DNA from: Acidobacterium sp. S8
GTDB lineage: Bacteria > Acidobacteriota > Terriglobia > Terriglobales > Acidobacteriaceae
Assembly (NCBI RefSeq): GCF_009765985.1
Contig: NZ_LMUM01000034.1
Span: 531,508-595,507, forward strand
Direction of reading: 5' to 3'
Length of the DNA: 64,000 bases
Shown here: positions 43,391 through 53,032 of the stretch, piece by piece
How the letters are laid out: every line of letters starts with the position of its first letter
Numbering within the stretch: position 1 is the first letter of the stretch
Position numbers and translations under genes: made by a program
The notes under the pieces: generated by a model
Databases searched by the model: none
The model's input: only the letters and a program-made list of their open reading frames with translations
Told to the model about the DNA's origin: nothing

Positions 43391-45940
43391 TTCGTTTCTG
43401 AGCGCGTCCATGGGCTCGACGCTGGCTGCGCGCTGGGAGGGGATCAGGGCGGCCAGAAATGCGGCTGCCGCCAGAAGCAGTGTTGCGCTGGCCAGGATCA
43501 GGGGGTTCCAGGGGCGCACGTAGAAGAGCTGGGTTGCCATGGCGTGTCCGGCGGCAATGGCTGCGGGAATACCGATGGCCAGTCCGATGCCTACCTGCAG
43601 GAAGGCTCCGCGCATCACCATCTTTACGACTGACATTCTGTCAGCGCCGAGGGCCATGCGGATGCCGATCTCATTCGTGCGCTGGGCCACGGAATAGGAT
43701 GTGACGCCGTAGAGGCCGATAGCGGCGAGGATGAGCGCCAATCCGCCGAAGAGGGAAGTCAGCCGGGAGATGAGAGCCTGCTGAGAAAAATCGGAGCGCA
43801 GGATCTCGTCGTAAGTTTCCATTTGCTCGATAGTCAGGTTGGGATCGATTTCGGCCAGCGCCTGGCGCACTGTAGCTCCTACGCCGGAGGGATTGCCGGG
43901 TACCCAGACGACGATATTCGACAGGTAGTGGGTGCGCGTCTCTCCGTTGATCTCGGCGGGCGTGTCCCACACGACAGATTGCGTCTCAGGGACGAAGTAC
44001 ATGGGGCTGATGGGCTCGTTCATATTCCAAGGCAGGTAACGGATGTCAGCTGAGACGCCGACGATCTCGTAATCTGCGGCGTGCTTCATCTCCTGCTGGC
44101 CGAAATGCCTACCGATCGGGTTTTCTCCCTTAAAGAACTTTTTTACGAAAGCCTCATTGACGACGGCGACACGCTGCGAGGACGCGGTGTCCTGCTCGGT
44201 GATGGGCCGCCCCATAATGATGCGATTGCCGATGGTGCTGAAAAATCCGGGCGTGATGCGTGAATCCATCGCGTTGTAGTCGTCATTTCCGCGTGGCTCG
44301 GGCTTCCCTTCAATGCGAATGGAGTTGTTCCAGTTCGAGTTGCTGAGAGGCGCGTAAAGAGTGATGGCTGCGCTGCGTACGCCAGGTATGCGGCGGATGC
44401 GCTCCTGGATGCGCTCATAGAGGTTTTCGAGCTGATCTTCCCTGTATCCGGCGATGAGGGGATCGATCCAGACGACGGATCGATCTCGGGTGTCGAAGCC
44501 GAAGTTCTGATGCTGCATATTGCGCAGGCTCTGAGCCAGCATGACAGCCGCGCTGAGCAGCACCAGCGAAAGCCCCGCCTGCGTGATGACCAAAGCTTTT
44601 TGCGGGAGCGAGGTTTTGGCTGCGACGGAGCGGCTCGCACCGCGCAGCGCATCCAGCGGCTCGGCGCGGGAGCTGACCCAGGCGGGGGCTATGCCAAAGA
44701 AGATTCCGGTGAGCAGGGAGACGCCAAGCGCGAAGAGAAGCACCGGGAACGATGGCGCGGCTTCAATCGGCACGTAGCTGTTGGGATCGGTGAAGGCGAG
44801 CTTGAGAATCATGCTGGTTCCGGCGTAGGCGATCATGAGGCCGGCGGCTCCTCCGAATAAGCCGAGCAATACGCTTTCGACCAGAGCCTTCTTCACCATC
44901 TGCAGGCGCGATGCGCCAAGGGCCATACGGATGGAGGTCTGCTGCTTGCCTGCGAGTCCACGCGCGAGCATGAGGTTGGCGAGGTTGGCACAGGCAATGA
45001 GCAGCACGCAGCCGGATGCGATGAGCAGCAGGGTGAGGCCGGATTGATACGATTCGCGCATCTGGGTGACGCCAGCGCCGCCGGGCGTGAGGTGAAGCGC
45101 CTGTTTCGGCAGATACTCTTTTTCCTGCGCTGACATGTCCGCGATGTGGCTCATCTGCCATTCGCGGAGCTCGAGCTTTAACTGCGCCTCAAGCGCCTTC
45201 GGGTCGGTGCCGGAGCGGACCCGGCCGAGCACATTGAGCCAGTTTGAATTGGGCTGCTTGAGCAATGAGCTGGTTCCCTGAAGATATGGCTCGTCGGAGA
45301 GCGGTACCCAGAAATCGGGGCTTCCCCAGCTGCGCAGCTCGCCGCCGAAGAATCCGGGCGGAGCGATGCCGACGATAACGAAGGGCTTGCTGTTGATCTG
45401 AAAGGTGGCGCCGATGACGGAGGGGTCGCTGCCGTACTTCGTCTGCCAGACGTGATAGCTCATGACGGCTACGGGCGAAGCTCCTTCGCGGTCGTCAGTC
45501 TCAGTGAGGACGCGGCCTGCCCAGGGGCCAACGCCGAAGGTGCGGAAGTAGTTTCCGGAGACGAATTCGCCGTTCCGCAGCTCTGCCGGCTGCTGGCTGC
45601 CGGCTCGGCGCACTCCGAGGCCGGCGGTGCCGCCTTGAAATGCTGCGAGATCGGCGAAGGCGGGTGTGTGATCGCGGAAGTGTTTGTAGAGGTCATTGGA
45701 GAAGATAGAGTACTCTTCCCACTGCGTGTATCCGCCCCACATGCAGCAGTGCACCTTGTCGCCGATGCGGTAGAGCTCCTGTGGTTTGGTGACGGGCAGC
45801 GATTTGAGCAGCACGGCATGGACGAGGGTGAAGATTGCGGTGGTGGCTCCGATGCCGAGGGCCAGCGTCAGCACGGCTGTCAGTGTGAATCCCGGAGACT
45901 TCCGTAATTGCCTCAGTGCGAATTTCAAGTTCGCCAACAT
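43388..45940 (-). CDS. ADOP-family (MacB-like) orphan ABC permease
   Basis: 850 residues from ATG 45940 (AAGGGAG upstream). Two tandem MacB-PCD/FtsX units: an N-terminal [35 protein letters not shown] bundle near the middle ([25 protein letters not shown]), a second extracellular part with [18 protein letters not shown], and a closing FtsX pair ([35 protein letters not shown]). No ATPase gene adjoins it, as is usual for acidobacterial duplicated orphan permeases. Divergent from blaI; its stop falls in the tandem repeat. Confidence 0.9.
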   Translation of the reverse strand: MLANLKFALRQLRKSPGFTLTAVLTLALGIGATTAIFTLVHAVLLKSLPVTKPQELYRIGDKVHCCMWGGYTQWEEYSIFSNDLYKHFRDHTPAFADLAAFQGGTAGLGVRRAGSQQPAELRNGEFVSGNYFRTFGVGPWAGRVLTETDDREGASPVAVMSYHVWQTKYGSDPSVIGATFQINSKPFVIVGIAPPGFFGGELRSWGSPDFWVPLSDEPYLQGTSSLLKQPNSNWLNVLGRVRSGTDPKALEAQLKLELREWQMSHIADMSAQEKEYLPKQALHLTPGGAGVTQMRESYQSGLTLLLIASGCVLLIACANLANLMLARGLAGKQQTSIRMALGASRLQMVKKALVESVLLGLFGGAAGLMIAYAGTSMILKLAFTDPNSYVPIEAAPSFPVLLFALGVSLLTGIFFGIAPAWVSSRAEPLDALRGASRSVAAKTSLPQKALVITQAGLSLVLLSAAVMLAQSLRNMQHQNFGFDTRDRSVVWIDPLIAGYREDQLENLYERIQERIRRIPGVRSAAITLYAPLSNSNWNNSIRIEGKPEPRGNDDYNAMDSRITPGFFSTIGNRIIMGRPITEQDTASSQRVAVVNEAFVKKFFKGENPIGRHFGQQEMKHAADYEIVGVSADIRYLPWNMNEPISPMYFVPETQSVVWDTPAEINGETRTHYLSNIVVWVPGNPSGVGATVRQALAEIDPNLTIEQMETYDEILRSDFSQQALISRLTSLFGGLALILAAIGLYGVTSYSVAQRTNEIGIRMALGADRMSVVKMVMRGAFLQVGIGLAIGIPAAIAAGHAMATQLFYVRPWNPLILASATLLLAAAAFLAALIPSQRAASVEPMDALRNE

Positions 45941-46130
45941 TTTGGCTCCCTTCGTGCTGCGTTCATCGTTCAGGCATGCCGGATGCCAGACGTGCTGCAA
46001 TGAAAACACGGCGGTTATCGAGACGGAGCAGCCCCCCGATTGTCCGAAACTGCGACGATGGTGTCCATAACCGAACAAATTTTTCGAAGCCGGATAAGCC
46101 AAAAAAATTCCTATTGCACGACTCAGTTAT

Positions 46131-46149
46131 ATGTTACTGTGAGTAACAT
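46131..46149. promoter_or_regulatory. Palindrome at the blaI start, BlaI operator candidate
   Basis: ATGTTAC-TGTGA-GTAACAT: 7-bp arms and a 5-base spacer, ending one base before the ATG of blaI. BlaI/MecI proteins bind such dyads and repress themselves; the consensus in this phylum is not known to me, so the assignment is inference. Confidence 0.5.
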
Positions 46150-46150
46150 T

Positions 46151-46561
46151 ATGGACGGTAACACTACACACGGTCACGATCCGGCAGAGCTGGGCGAGCT
46201 GGAACTGAGCATGATGCAGCTGATATGGCAGCATGCGGCGGAAGAAGGAGCGATCAGCGCGGAGCAGGTGCGCGAAGAGCTGGGGCGTCCGCTGAAGGAT
46301 TCGACGATCCGCACGGTGCTGCGGCGCCTGGAAGAAAAGGGCTACCTGACGCATACCGTGGAGGGGCGCACATTTTTGTATCGGCCCTCGGAGGCGCGGC
46401 AGAAGGTAGCGGGGCGCGCGGTGAAGCGGATCATCGACTGGTTCTGCGATGGATCGGTGGAAGCTCTGCTGGTGGGGATGGTGGATTCCGAGGTTCTGGA
46501 TCAGAAGGAATTGCAACGGCTGGCGGACCGCATTGCAGCGGCAAAGAAAGGGAGGAAGTGA
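46151..46561 (+). CDS. BlaI/MecI/CopY-type repressor
   Basis: 136 residues. Winged helix: ELSMMQLIWQHAAEEGAISAEQVREELGRPLKDSTIRTVLRRLEEKGYLTHTVEGRTFLYRP, then the dimerisation helix region with QKVAGRAVKRIIDWFCDGSVEALLVGM. Such repressors control an adjacent M56 sensor-protease gene. The ATG 46151 follows the palindrome directly; the stop shares a base with the blaR1-like ATG (TGATG). Divergent from the ADOP permease gene by 210 bases. Confidence 0.9.
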   Translation: MDGNTTHGHDPAELGELELSMMQLIWQHAAEEGAISAEQVREELGRPLKDSTIRTVLRRLEEKGYLTHTVEGRTFLYRPSEARQKVAGRAVKRIIDWFCDGSVEALLVGMVDSEVLDQKELQRLADRIAAAKKGRK

Positions 46562-48366
46562 TGACGGCATGGATGTTGGAGTCGGCTCTTCGCGCTTTGA
46601 TGATGGGCGCGGTCGTATGGACGGGCATCAAGCTGCTGCGAGTGCGCGATGTAGTGGTGCAGAAAACGGCGTGGGTGCTGGTGCTGGTCGCGTCTATAGC
46701 GATGCCTGCATTGATGCGATGGAGCGTGCTGCAGAGCAAGGCCCCGGTTGTGGTGCCGGTGAGGGCCGTGGCTGCGCCGGAGATGCAAAAGCCGCTGCCG
46801 GCAATGATTGAACCTGCAAAACAAGCTGCAAGAGAGATCACTCTGCTGCCTTCGTATACGGATGCGATGACGCCGGTGCAGCGCTGGAGCGCGAGCCAAT
46901 GGAAAAGCATGGTGGTGCCGGGATATATAGCTGTCAGCGCGATTCTGCTGCTGCGGTTGATGATTGGGCTGATTGCGGCTGGCCGCATCCGGCGGCGCGC
47001 GGAGGATGCTTCGGTCCTGCTTGATCCGCGGTCGACGGTGCGTATCAGCGGTGATATTGAGACGCCGGTGACGATCGGGTCGGCGATTGTGCTGCCGGAG
47101 TCATATGAGGAGTGGGACAAGCACAAGCTGCGGATGGTTCTGGCGCATGAGCGTTCGCACGTGAGGCAGGGAGATTTTTATCTGCAGCTGGCCGCTGGGG
47201 TGTATGCGGCGATTTTCTGGTTCAATCCGCTGAGCTGGTGGCTTAAGAAGGAGATTGCCGATCTGGGCGAAGCGATCAGCGATCGCGCTGCTCTTGCGGA
47301 GGCGGCGAGCCGCGCGACGTATGCCGAGGTGCTGGTGGAGTTTGCTGCGATTCGGCGCAAGCCGCTGGCTGGCGTAGCGATGGCGCGGTCTGGGAATCTG
47401 CGGCGGCGGGTAGATCGGCTGCTGGTAGAGCAGAAATTTCGCAGCGCATTCACTCCATGCAGATGGCATCTGGCTGCGGCTGCGGCGCTGGTTCCGGTGG
47501 CGCTGGTGATTGCGGTGACGCTGGTGCGGGTACAGACGGCAGAGGCGATGCAGGCTCCGGAGAAGATGACGCCGGTAGCGCGGGCGGTGACGAAGGCTGT
47601 GGCGGAGATCCCGGTTGCGCCGGTTTTGCATTCGCCTGTTCACGCGATGGCTGCCGCGCAGACGAAGCCTGTCCAGCCGCCGGTAGAGGTGCAGGAGTTT
47701 ACCGGAGACGATGACAACTCCTATGCGATAGTAACGGGCGATTCTACGAGCAGGATTGGCTCGTGGCACTCGGGCGATTCGTTCGACCAGTTGAAGAGCA
47801 AGATGCATGGGGATTACATCTGGGTTGAGCGTGATGGGAAGTCGTATGTGATTGACGATCCCGCGCTGGTGTCACAGGCGAAGGACTACTTCAAGCCGAT
47901 GGAAGAGCTTGGACGGCGTCAGGGGGAACTCGGCAAACAGCAGGGAGAGCTGGGAAAAGAACAGGCGCGGCTGGGCGAGATGGAAGCAGGTGTAAGCGGA
48001 CCGCCGCCTGATCTTTCGAAGGAGCTGGCCGAGGCACAGCAGGCGCTAAAGAAGCTGCAGGAAGCAAAGGTTGACCAGCAACTGAAGCAGGAGGATATGA
48101 GCGATATCCAAGGCAAGCTTGCCGATGTGCAGGCAAAGCTGGCAGAGGCGCAGGGCAAATTTGGCGATGCGCAGGCGAAGCTTGGGGAGAAACAGGCAGA
48201 GTTCGGTGAGCAGCAGGCCAAGCTCGGTGAAAAGCAGGCAGCCCTGGGGCAGCAGCAGGCGGCCCTCGGGGAACAGCAGGCACAACTCGCACATGCAGCC
48301 ACGCAGAAGGTGAAAGCCTTGATTGACAATGCTTTTCAGAGTGGAAAGGCGCGGCCGATACAGTGA
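46561..48366 (+). CDS. M56 (BlaR1-like) membrane peptidase with a coiled-coil tail
   Basis: 601 residues. Four membrane segments in the first 260 residues; zinc site HERSH (196-200), with the downstream IADLGEAISDRAALAEA carrying the third ligand region. In place of a penicillin-binding sensor domain the C-terminal part (about 450-590) is a coiled coil of 7-residue units such as GKQQGEL, GEKQAEF, GEQQAKL, GQQQAAL. BlaR1 proteins cleave the BlaI repressor on signal; the signal here is unknown. A terminator hairpin follows (48371-48400). Confidence 0.85.
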   Translation: MTAWMLESALRALMMGAVVWTGIKLLRVRDVVVQKTAWVLVLVASIAMPALMRWSVLQSKAPVVVPVRAVAAPEMQKPLPAMIEPAKQAAREITLLPSYTDAMTPVQRWSASQWKSMVVPGYIAVSAILLLRLMIGLIAAGRIRRRAEDASVLLDPRSTVRISGDIETPVTIGSAIVLPESYEEWDKHKLRMVLAHERSHVRQGDFYLQLAAGVYAAIFWFNPLSWWLKKEIADLGEAISDRAALAEAASRATYAEVLVEFAAIRRKPLAGVAMARSGNLRRRVDRLLVEQKFRSAFTPCRWHLAAAAALVPVALVIAVTLVRVQTAEAMQAPEKMTPVARAVTKAVAEIPVAPVLHSPVHAMAAAQTKPVQPPVEVQEFTGDDDNSYAIVTGDSTSRIGSWHSGDSFDQLKSKMHGDYIWVERDGKSYVIDDPALVSQAKDYFKPMEELGRRQGELGKQQGELGKEQARLGEMEAGVSGPPPDLSKELAEAQQALKKLQEAKVDQQLKQEDMSDIQGKLADVQAKLAEAQGKFGDAQAKLGEKQAEFGEQQAKLGEKQAALGQQQAALGEQQAQLAHAATQKVKALIDNAFQSGKARPIQ

Positions 48367-48370
48367 GGCC

Positions 48371-48400
48371 AGCCCCGCGTCTGCATGGAGGCGCGGGGCT
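48371..48400. terminator. Terminator after the M56 gene
   Basis: AGCCCCGCGTCT / AGGCGCGGGGCT with one G-T wobble, 12-bp stem and a 6-base loop, then TCTTTTT. It separates the M56 gene from a convergent gene at 48413. Confidence 0.7.
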
Positions 48401-48412
48401 TCTTTTTCCAAG

Positions 48413-49240
48413 CTATTGATAGAGGCGAGCTTTGGCGATTGCGATTTTTTCGAGCGCGGCACGGCGCTTGTCTCCATACAGCTGAAGCGCGGCGTTGTCT
48501 GACGACTTGACCGTGTCATTTACCTTCATTACTCCGTCTATCCACTCCCGCAGACTCTTCGTTTCAGAGGCCGTACCAAGATTCGTGATCTTCGGATCGT
48601 TATCGAAAAACTGCAACTGCTGCCATTCACCGGCTTCGTGATTGACCCAGGAGATGTAGCCGTTGGGAAGAATCTGTCGCGGCGCCTTCAGCGCTCCGGT
48701 GAAGCTGTAGCGCGTTCCCGGTGTCTCGAGGGGATCGTAGAAGCGCGGCGTGATGAAATCTGAGACGACGACGCCATTGATGGTGTAACCGTACTTGTCG
48801 TCTTCGCATGGGTCGCAGGCTTCGACGAGATAACCGAACTGTCCGGTGCCATCGACGATTTTCTTTCCATCGATTTCGATGGCGACGGAAGACTGCATGC
48901 GGTTGCCGTAGGGATCGACGAGCATCTCGAGGACCTCATGGCTGGCGTCGATGGTCCATTCCGCGCTTTCAGGGCTGGCGATGACCTTCGCATAAGGCTG
49001 CTTGTGCTTATCAAGATGAAAGCCACCTTCGCCGGGCGGCAGGGTCTTCACGAGCTGCACCGGCCATACGCCTGCGGGAATCTTTTTTGGATCGGGCAGG
49101 TAGAGCACGGTAGCAGAGACCTGCCAGAACTGCGGCAGATCGCGGGTGACCTGAATATTCAGGGCGGCGGAAACGGACTGCACTAATTCGGGATTGAGGC
49201 TTCCGGTGGTATCCACCAGCCCCACTTGAATGACTGACAT
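48413..49240 (-). CDS. Hypothetical protein with a HExxE-type site
   Basis: 275 residues from ATG 49240 (GAGGAG upstream). It holds DASHEVLEMLVDPYGN near 108, of the H-E-x-x-E-x-x-x-D-P form seen in some zincin-like families, and a later NHEAGEWQ. No signal peptide is evident. Family unrecognised; the possible protease role is inference. Confidence 0.55.
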   Translation of the reverse strand: MSVIQVGLVDTTGSLNPELVQSVSAALNIQVTRDLPQFWQVSATVLYLPDPKKIPAGVWPVQLVKTLPPGEGGFHLDKHKQPYAKVIASPESAEWTIDASHEVLEMLVDPYGNRMQSSVAIEIDGKKIVDGTGQFGYLVEACDPCEDDKYGYTINGVVVSDFITPRFYDPLETPGTRYSFTGALKAPRQILPNGYISWVNHEAGEWQQLQFFDNDPKITNLGTASETKSLREWIDGVMKVNDTVKSSDNAALQLYGDKRRAALEKIAIAKARLYQ

Positions 49241-49448
49241 GACGAAACTCCTCGGCAAATAGAGTGAAAGACTTGATGTTCACTCGCCTGGCTTTCGAGG
49301 GAGTCGGAGAAGCGCGAACGGGAAGGCAGGCGATCGAATGCTCGGAACAATATCACTTGCGGAAAAAACCGGACAGGTCTTTTTGCCGCTGCTGGATTAG
49401 TGAAATTCGATCTCGAAGTGTTTCACTCAATCTACAGCACTCCCGGCT

Positions 49449-49460
49449 TACAATCGATCC
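49449..49460 (+). promoter_or_regulatory. -10-like TACAAT six bases before mutarotase ATG
   Basis: TACAAT 49449-49454, CGATCC, ATG 49461; no ribosome site. Confidence 0.4.
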
Positions 49461-50372
49461 ATGCCAACGATGCCAACATTTGAAGAATTGAACGAACGTT
49501 TCGCTATTGAGGGCGCTGTGCGAGTGATTGCGGGAGAGGCAGGACTGCCTAAAATACAGATCCACACTCCTGCGGCGGAAGCTGATCTTTATTTACATGG
49601 CGCGCAGGTCACGTCCTGGCGTCCGGCAGGCGAGGAAGAGGTAATTTTCCTGAGTGGTGCTTCCCGTTTCGAGGATGGCAGGGCCATTCGTGGCGGCATT
49701 CCGATTTGCTTTCCGTGGTTTCGCTCGAAGGCGGACGATGCGAAAGCTCCAGCGCATGGTTTTGTGCGCACGAAAACATGGCAGCTCGATTCGATTTCGC
49801 AGAATGGCCACGATCTAGTGGTTGAGCTTTCGACCGAAAGCGACGAATCGACCCAACGGTGGTGGCCGCATGCATTCCACACCGTCTATCGCGTTACGGC
49901 AGGCAGTGCACTCAAGCTGGAATTGATTGTGACGAATACGGGCACGGAATTTCTTCAATTTGAAGAGGCTTTGCACACCTATCATCGGGTGGGCGATGCC
50001 GAGAAGATTCGCGTCTCAGGGCTGGATGGCGTGAAGTATCTCGACAACACGGATGCAAATCGCGAGAAGACGCAGGAGGGCGATGTCATCATGACAAAGC
50101 CGGTGGATAACGCGTATCTCAACACAACCGGTACTCTTACATTAATCGATCCGGTATTGAAGCGGCGCATCGAGATTGCAAAGGAGCACTCGCTGACGAC
50201 GGTGGTGTGGAATCCGTGGGAAAGCGGGGCGAAGGCGCTCGCCGATCTGGGAGATGACGCGTGGAAGCAGATGGCTTGCGTGGAAGCCTGCAATATTCTT
50301 AGCTATGCTGTGACGCTTGCACCCGGTGAACGGCACGCGATGACAGCGACTATCAAAGTCTTCTCCGAGTAG
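49461..50372 (+). CDS. D-hexose-6-phosphate mutarotase (YeaD-like)
   Basis: 303 residues. Anomerises glucose-6-phosphate and similar sugars. Features: HGAQVTSWRPAGEEEVIFLSGAS, IRGGIPICFPWF, APAHGFVRTKTW with a catalytic-His region, FEEALHTYHRVGD, and the late VVWNPWESGAKALADLGDDAWKQMACVE with catalytic Glu in VEA. Cytoplasmic. Start at 49461 has TACAAT six bases before the ATG and no ribosome site. A second mutarotase-fold gene follows at 50407. Confidence 0.92.
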   Translation: MPTMPTFEELNERFAIEGAVRVIAGEAGLPKIQIHTPAAEADLYLHGAQVTSWRPAGEEEVIFLSGASRFEDGRAIRGGIPICFPWFRSKADDAKAPAHGFVRTKTWQLDSISQNGHDLVVELSTESDESTQRWWPHAFHTVYRVTAGSALKLELIVTNTGTEFLQFEEALHTYHRVGDAEKIRVSGLDGVKYLDNTDANREKTQEGDVIMTKPVDNAYLNTTGTLTLIDPVLKRRIEIAKEHSLTTVVWNPWESGAKALADLGDDAWKQMACVEACNILSYAVTLAPGERHAMTATIKVFSE

Positions 50373-50406
50373 TAAAAATATCCCGAATAAAGAAAGCTCT
50401 TCGCCT

Positions 50407-51447
50407 ATGAACTTACAATCGGCCCGCACGGGAATGCGTTGCATGCTGTTATCGCTTCTGCTTCTGCCTGCATTCTCAAACTCTTTTGCAGCCTCGTCTT
50501 CCTGCGACAACATTCCTCATGCGGATCATCCAAAAGCTTCGCTCACGAATGGAGATATCAACGCTGTCGTCTTCCTGCCTGATCCGGCGAAGGGATATTA
50601 CCGCTCTACTCGCTTTGACTGGGCGGGAGTAATTCCATGCCTGTCATATAAGGGCCACACATACTGGGGCGAATGGTTTCATACCTTCGATCCACTGGTG
50701 AATGATTCAATCACGGGGCCGGTCGAAGAATTTCGCTCAGAAGATGGAGCGCTCGGTTATGCTGCAGCCAAGCCGGGCGAGCTTTTCGTGAAGGTAGGCG
50801 TCGGGACGCTTCGTAAACTCGAAGACAAGCCGTACAAATTCGGCACTGCATATCCGTTGGTGGATACGGGGAAGTGGACGGTCAAGACGAGCAAGCGCTC
50901 CGTTCGCTTTCAGCAGACGCTCCAGTCGCCTATCGGCTTCGCTTATGTCTATACCAAGACGGTGCAGCTCGATAAACACGGTGCTGTGCTCTCGCTGGAG
51001 CATGAGCTGAAAAATACCGGATCGAAGGCGATCGTGACCGACGTGTACGACCATGATTTTTTTATGCTCGACGGGCAGCCGACCGGTCCGGGAATGACGG
51101 TCCGTTTTCGCTTCAACCCTGCCAGCAAGCCATCGCCTGACAATTCTTTCGATCCATCGATGGCGAAGATGGAGGGGAATGAGATTGGCTATCTGAAAGA
51201 GCTGCAGACTGGACAAACGGTGTCGACGTACATTACTGGATATTCGGATAAGGCATCGGACTACGACATTACTGTTGAGAACGCCAACACTGGCGCGGGC
51301 GTGGAACAGACATCGGATTCGCCGATCGCCAAGTTTTATCTGTGGTCGATTCGCAGCACCATTTCACCGGAGGCCTATATTCATCTGGACGTGCCGCCGG
51401 GAAAGACGCAAAGCTGGCAGATTCATTACCGTTTCTTCACGCGCTAG
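50407..51447 (+). CDS. Secreted galactose-mutarotase-fold protein
   Basis: 346 residues: signal peptide (about 1-29), then a beta-sandwich sequence with FDWAGVIPCLSYKGHTYWGEW, ELKNTGSKAIVTDVYDHDFFMLDGQPT (possible active residues DHDF) and FNPASKPSPDNSF. The sandwich with EHELKNTGS recalls aldose-epimerase-like proteins, but activity is unknown. It lies 34 bases behind the mutarotase gene on the same strand. Its stop overlaps the stop of the convergent ATPase gene by four bases. Confidence 0.65.
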   Translation: MNLQSARTGMRCMLLSLLLLPAFSNSFAASSSCDNIPHADHPKASLTNGDINAVVFLPDPAKGYYRSTRFDWAGVIPCLSYKGHTYWGEWFHTFDPLVNDSITGPVEEFRSEDGALGYAAAKPGELFVKVGVGTLRKLEDKPYKFGTAYPLVDTGKWTVKTSKRSVRFQQTLQSPIGFAYVYTKTVQLDKHGAVLSLEHELKNTGSKAIVTDVYDHDFFMLDGQPTGPGMTVRFRFNPASKPSPDNSFDPSMAKMEGNEIGYLKELQTGQTVSTYITGYSDKASDYDITVENANTGAGVEQTSDSPIAKFYLWSIRSTISPEAYIHLDVPPGKTQSWQIHYRFFTR

Positions 51448-52964
51448 TTGAAGCCACGACGCGTGCGGCGCTGCGTACCCCACTCGTCGGCTTCGCGCTC
51501 TGGTTCACGATCGGGGCGGCCGGTATTGCGTGCCTTATCCTGCGCCGCAAAGCCGCGCTCTTCGGTCCGGCTGAGGCGATGGTGAGCGTACATGCCTTCG
51601 AGCAGGAATTCAGCGGCTGCGACGAGATGCTCCGGATCGGAGCTGCCCTTAATCTTCAACGGCGAAAGCTTTTCGGTGAGTCCCTGAATCTGTTTCAGCT
51701 CTGCGGCGATGGCGCCGGAAGATTGATCGTCATCGAACTTGATGGTTCCACCGAGATTGAACCACTGCTCGATCTGCTGCGTGTTCGTCTCGTTAAAGTA
51801 GTTGTCGTAGATTTTTCCGATGGCCACGCGCAGGATCTCGCGCACGACGGTGTCGGCTCCGCGCATCTCGCCTTCATACTCAAGCTCGAGCTTGCCGGTG
51901 ATGCCAGGGAGCGCTGCGTACAGATCGCTGATACGCGGCAGGATCAGCGTTTCGCCGTGCATCAAGGCCCGGCGCTCGGCGCTGGAGATGATGAGATCCA
52001 GAGTGGAGATGGGCAGACGCTGGCTGACGCCGCTGCGCTTGTCGACTTTCTTGTCTTCGCGCGCTGAGAAGGCGACCTGCTCTACGAGCTCGCGCATGTA
52101 TTGTGGGATTTCGAGCTTGCCGAGTCCGCGATCGGTCCATGTTTCCTGCGCAGTGATGGCGATGCCTTCTTCGATCGTTTCCGGATAGTGCGTGCGGATT
52201 TCCGAACCGATGCGGTCTTTGAGTGGAGTAACGATCTTGCCGCGTGCGGTGTAGTCTTCGGGATTTGCGCTGAAGACGAGAGCGACATCGAGGGCGAGGC
52301 GCACGGGATAACCCTTAATCTGCACGTCGCCTTCCTGCATGATATTGAAGAGGGCGACCTGAATTTTTCCGGCGAGATCGGGAAGTTCATTGATGGCGAA
52401 GATGCCTCGATTGGCGCGGGGCAGCAGGCCGTAGTGCATGGTCAGCTCGCTCGATAAATCCTGGCCGCCGCGCGCAGCCTTGATGGGATCGAGATCGCCA
52501 ATGAGGTCTGCGACGGTTACATCAGGCGTAGCGAGTTTCTCGACGTAGCGTTCATGGCGGGTCATCCAGGCGATGGGTGTCGCATCACCTTTTGCTGCAA
52601 TCAGGTCGCGGCTGCTTTTGCTCAGAGGATGGTAAGGATTATCGCGTATCTCGGAGCCGGCGATGTATGGAGCATGTTCGTCGAGGAGCGCTGTCAATGC
52701 GCGCAGGATGCGGCTCTTTGCCTGTCCGCGAAGGCCGAGCAGGATGAAATTCTGCTTCGATAAAACTGCGTTCACGATTTGCGGAACGACCGTATCTTCA
52801 TAGCCGACGATGCCGGGGAAGATGGTCTCCCGTGCCTTCAGCCGCGCAATGAGGTTTTCGCGTAACTCATCCTTTACACTGCGGGTCTTGAGTCGCGCTT
52901 CAGAATAGGCTGTGCTCTTGCGAAGTTCTCCAAGCGTTTGCGGCAGCTGCTGGCTAGTCGGCAT
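51444..52964 (-). CDS. AAA+ ATPase of the MoxR/ChlI type
   Basis: 506 residues. AAA+ signature: GLRGQAKS (77-84, Walker A), and GIFAINELPDLAGKIQVALFNIMQEGDVQIKGYPVRLAL. The Walker B acid pair reads INEL instead of DE, which differs from the standard magnesium-chelatase line. Sensor parts: VFSANPEDYTARGKIVTPLKDRIGSEIRTHYP. Family members act with VWA proteins like the one at 40637. ATG 52964 has AGGAG upstream. The pair is normally adjacent; the distance of 10 kb is noted. Confidence 0.85.
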   Translation of the reverse strand: MPTSQQLPQTLGELRKSTAYSEARLKTRSVKDELRENLIARLKARETIFPGIVGYEDTVVPQIVNAVLSKQNFILLGLRGQAKSRILRALTALLDEHAPYIAGSEIRDNPYHPLSKSSRDLIAAKGDATPIAWMTRHERYVEKLATPDVTVADLIGDLDPIKAARGGQDLSSELTMHYGLLPRANRGIFAINELPDLAGKIQVALFNIMQEGDVQIKGYPVRLALDVALVFSANPEDYTARGKIVTPLKDRIGSEIRTHYPETIEEGIAITAQETWTDRGLGKLEIPQYMRELVEQVAFSAREDKKVDKRSGVSQRLPISTLDLIISSAERRALMHGETLILPRISDLYAALPGITGKLELEYEGEMRGADTVVREILRVAIGKIYDNYFNETNTQQIEQWFNLGGTIKFDDDQSSGAIAAELKQIQGLTEKLSPLKIKGSSDPEHLVAAAEFLLEGMYAHHRLSRTEERGFAAQDKARNTGRPDREPEREADEWGTQRRTRRGFN

Positions 52965-53032
52965 CGTGACTCCTGTGCATAGTATGACTGGTTTTTCGAT
53001 GAGATGTAATGTGAGTCAGATTCAGACCCGAG

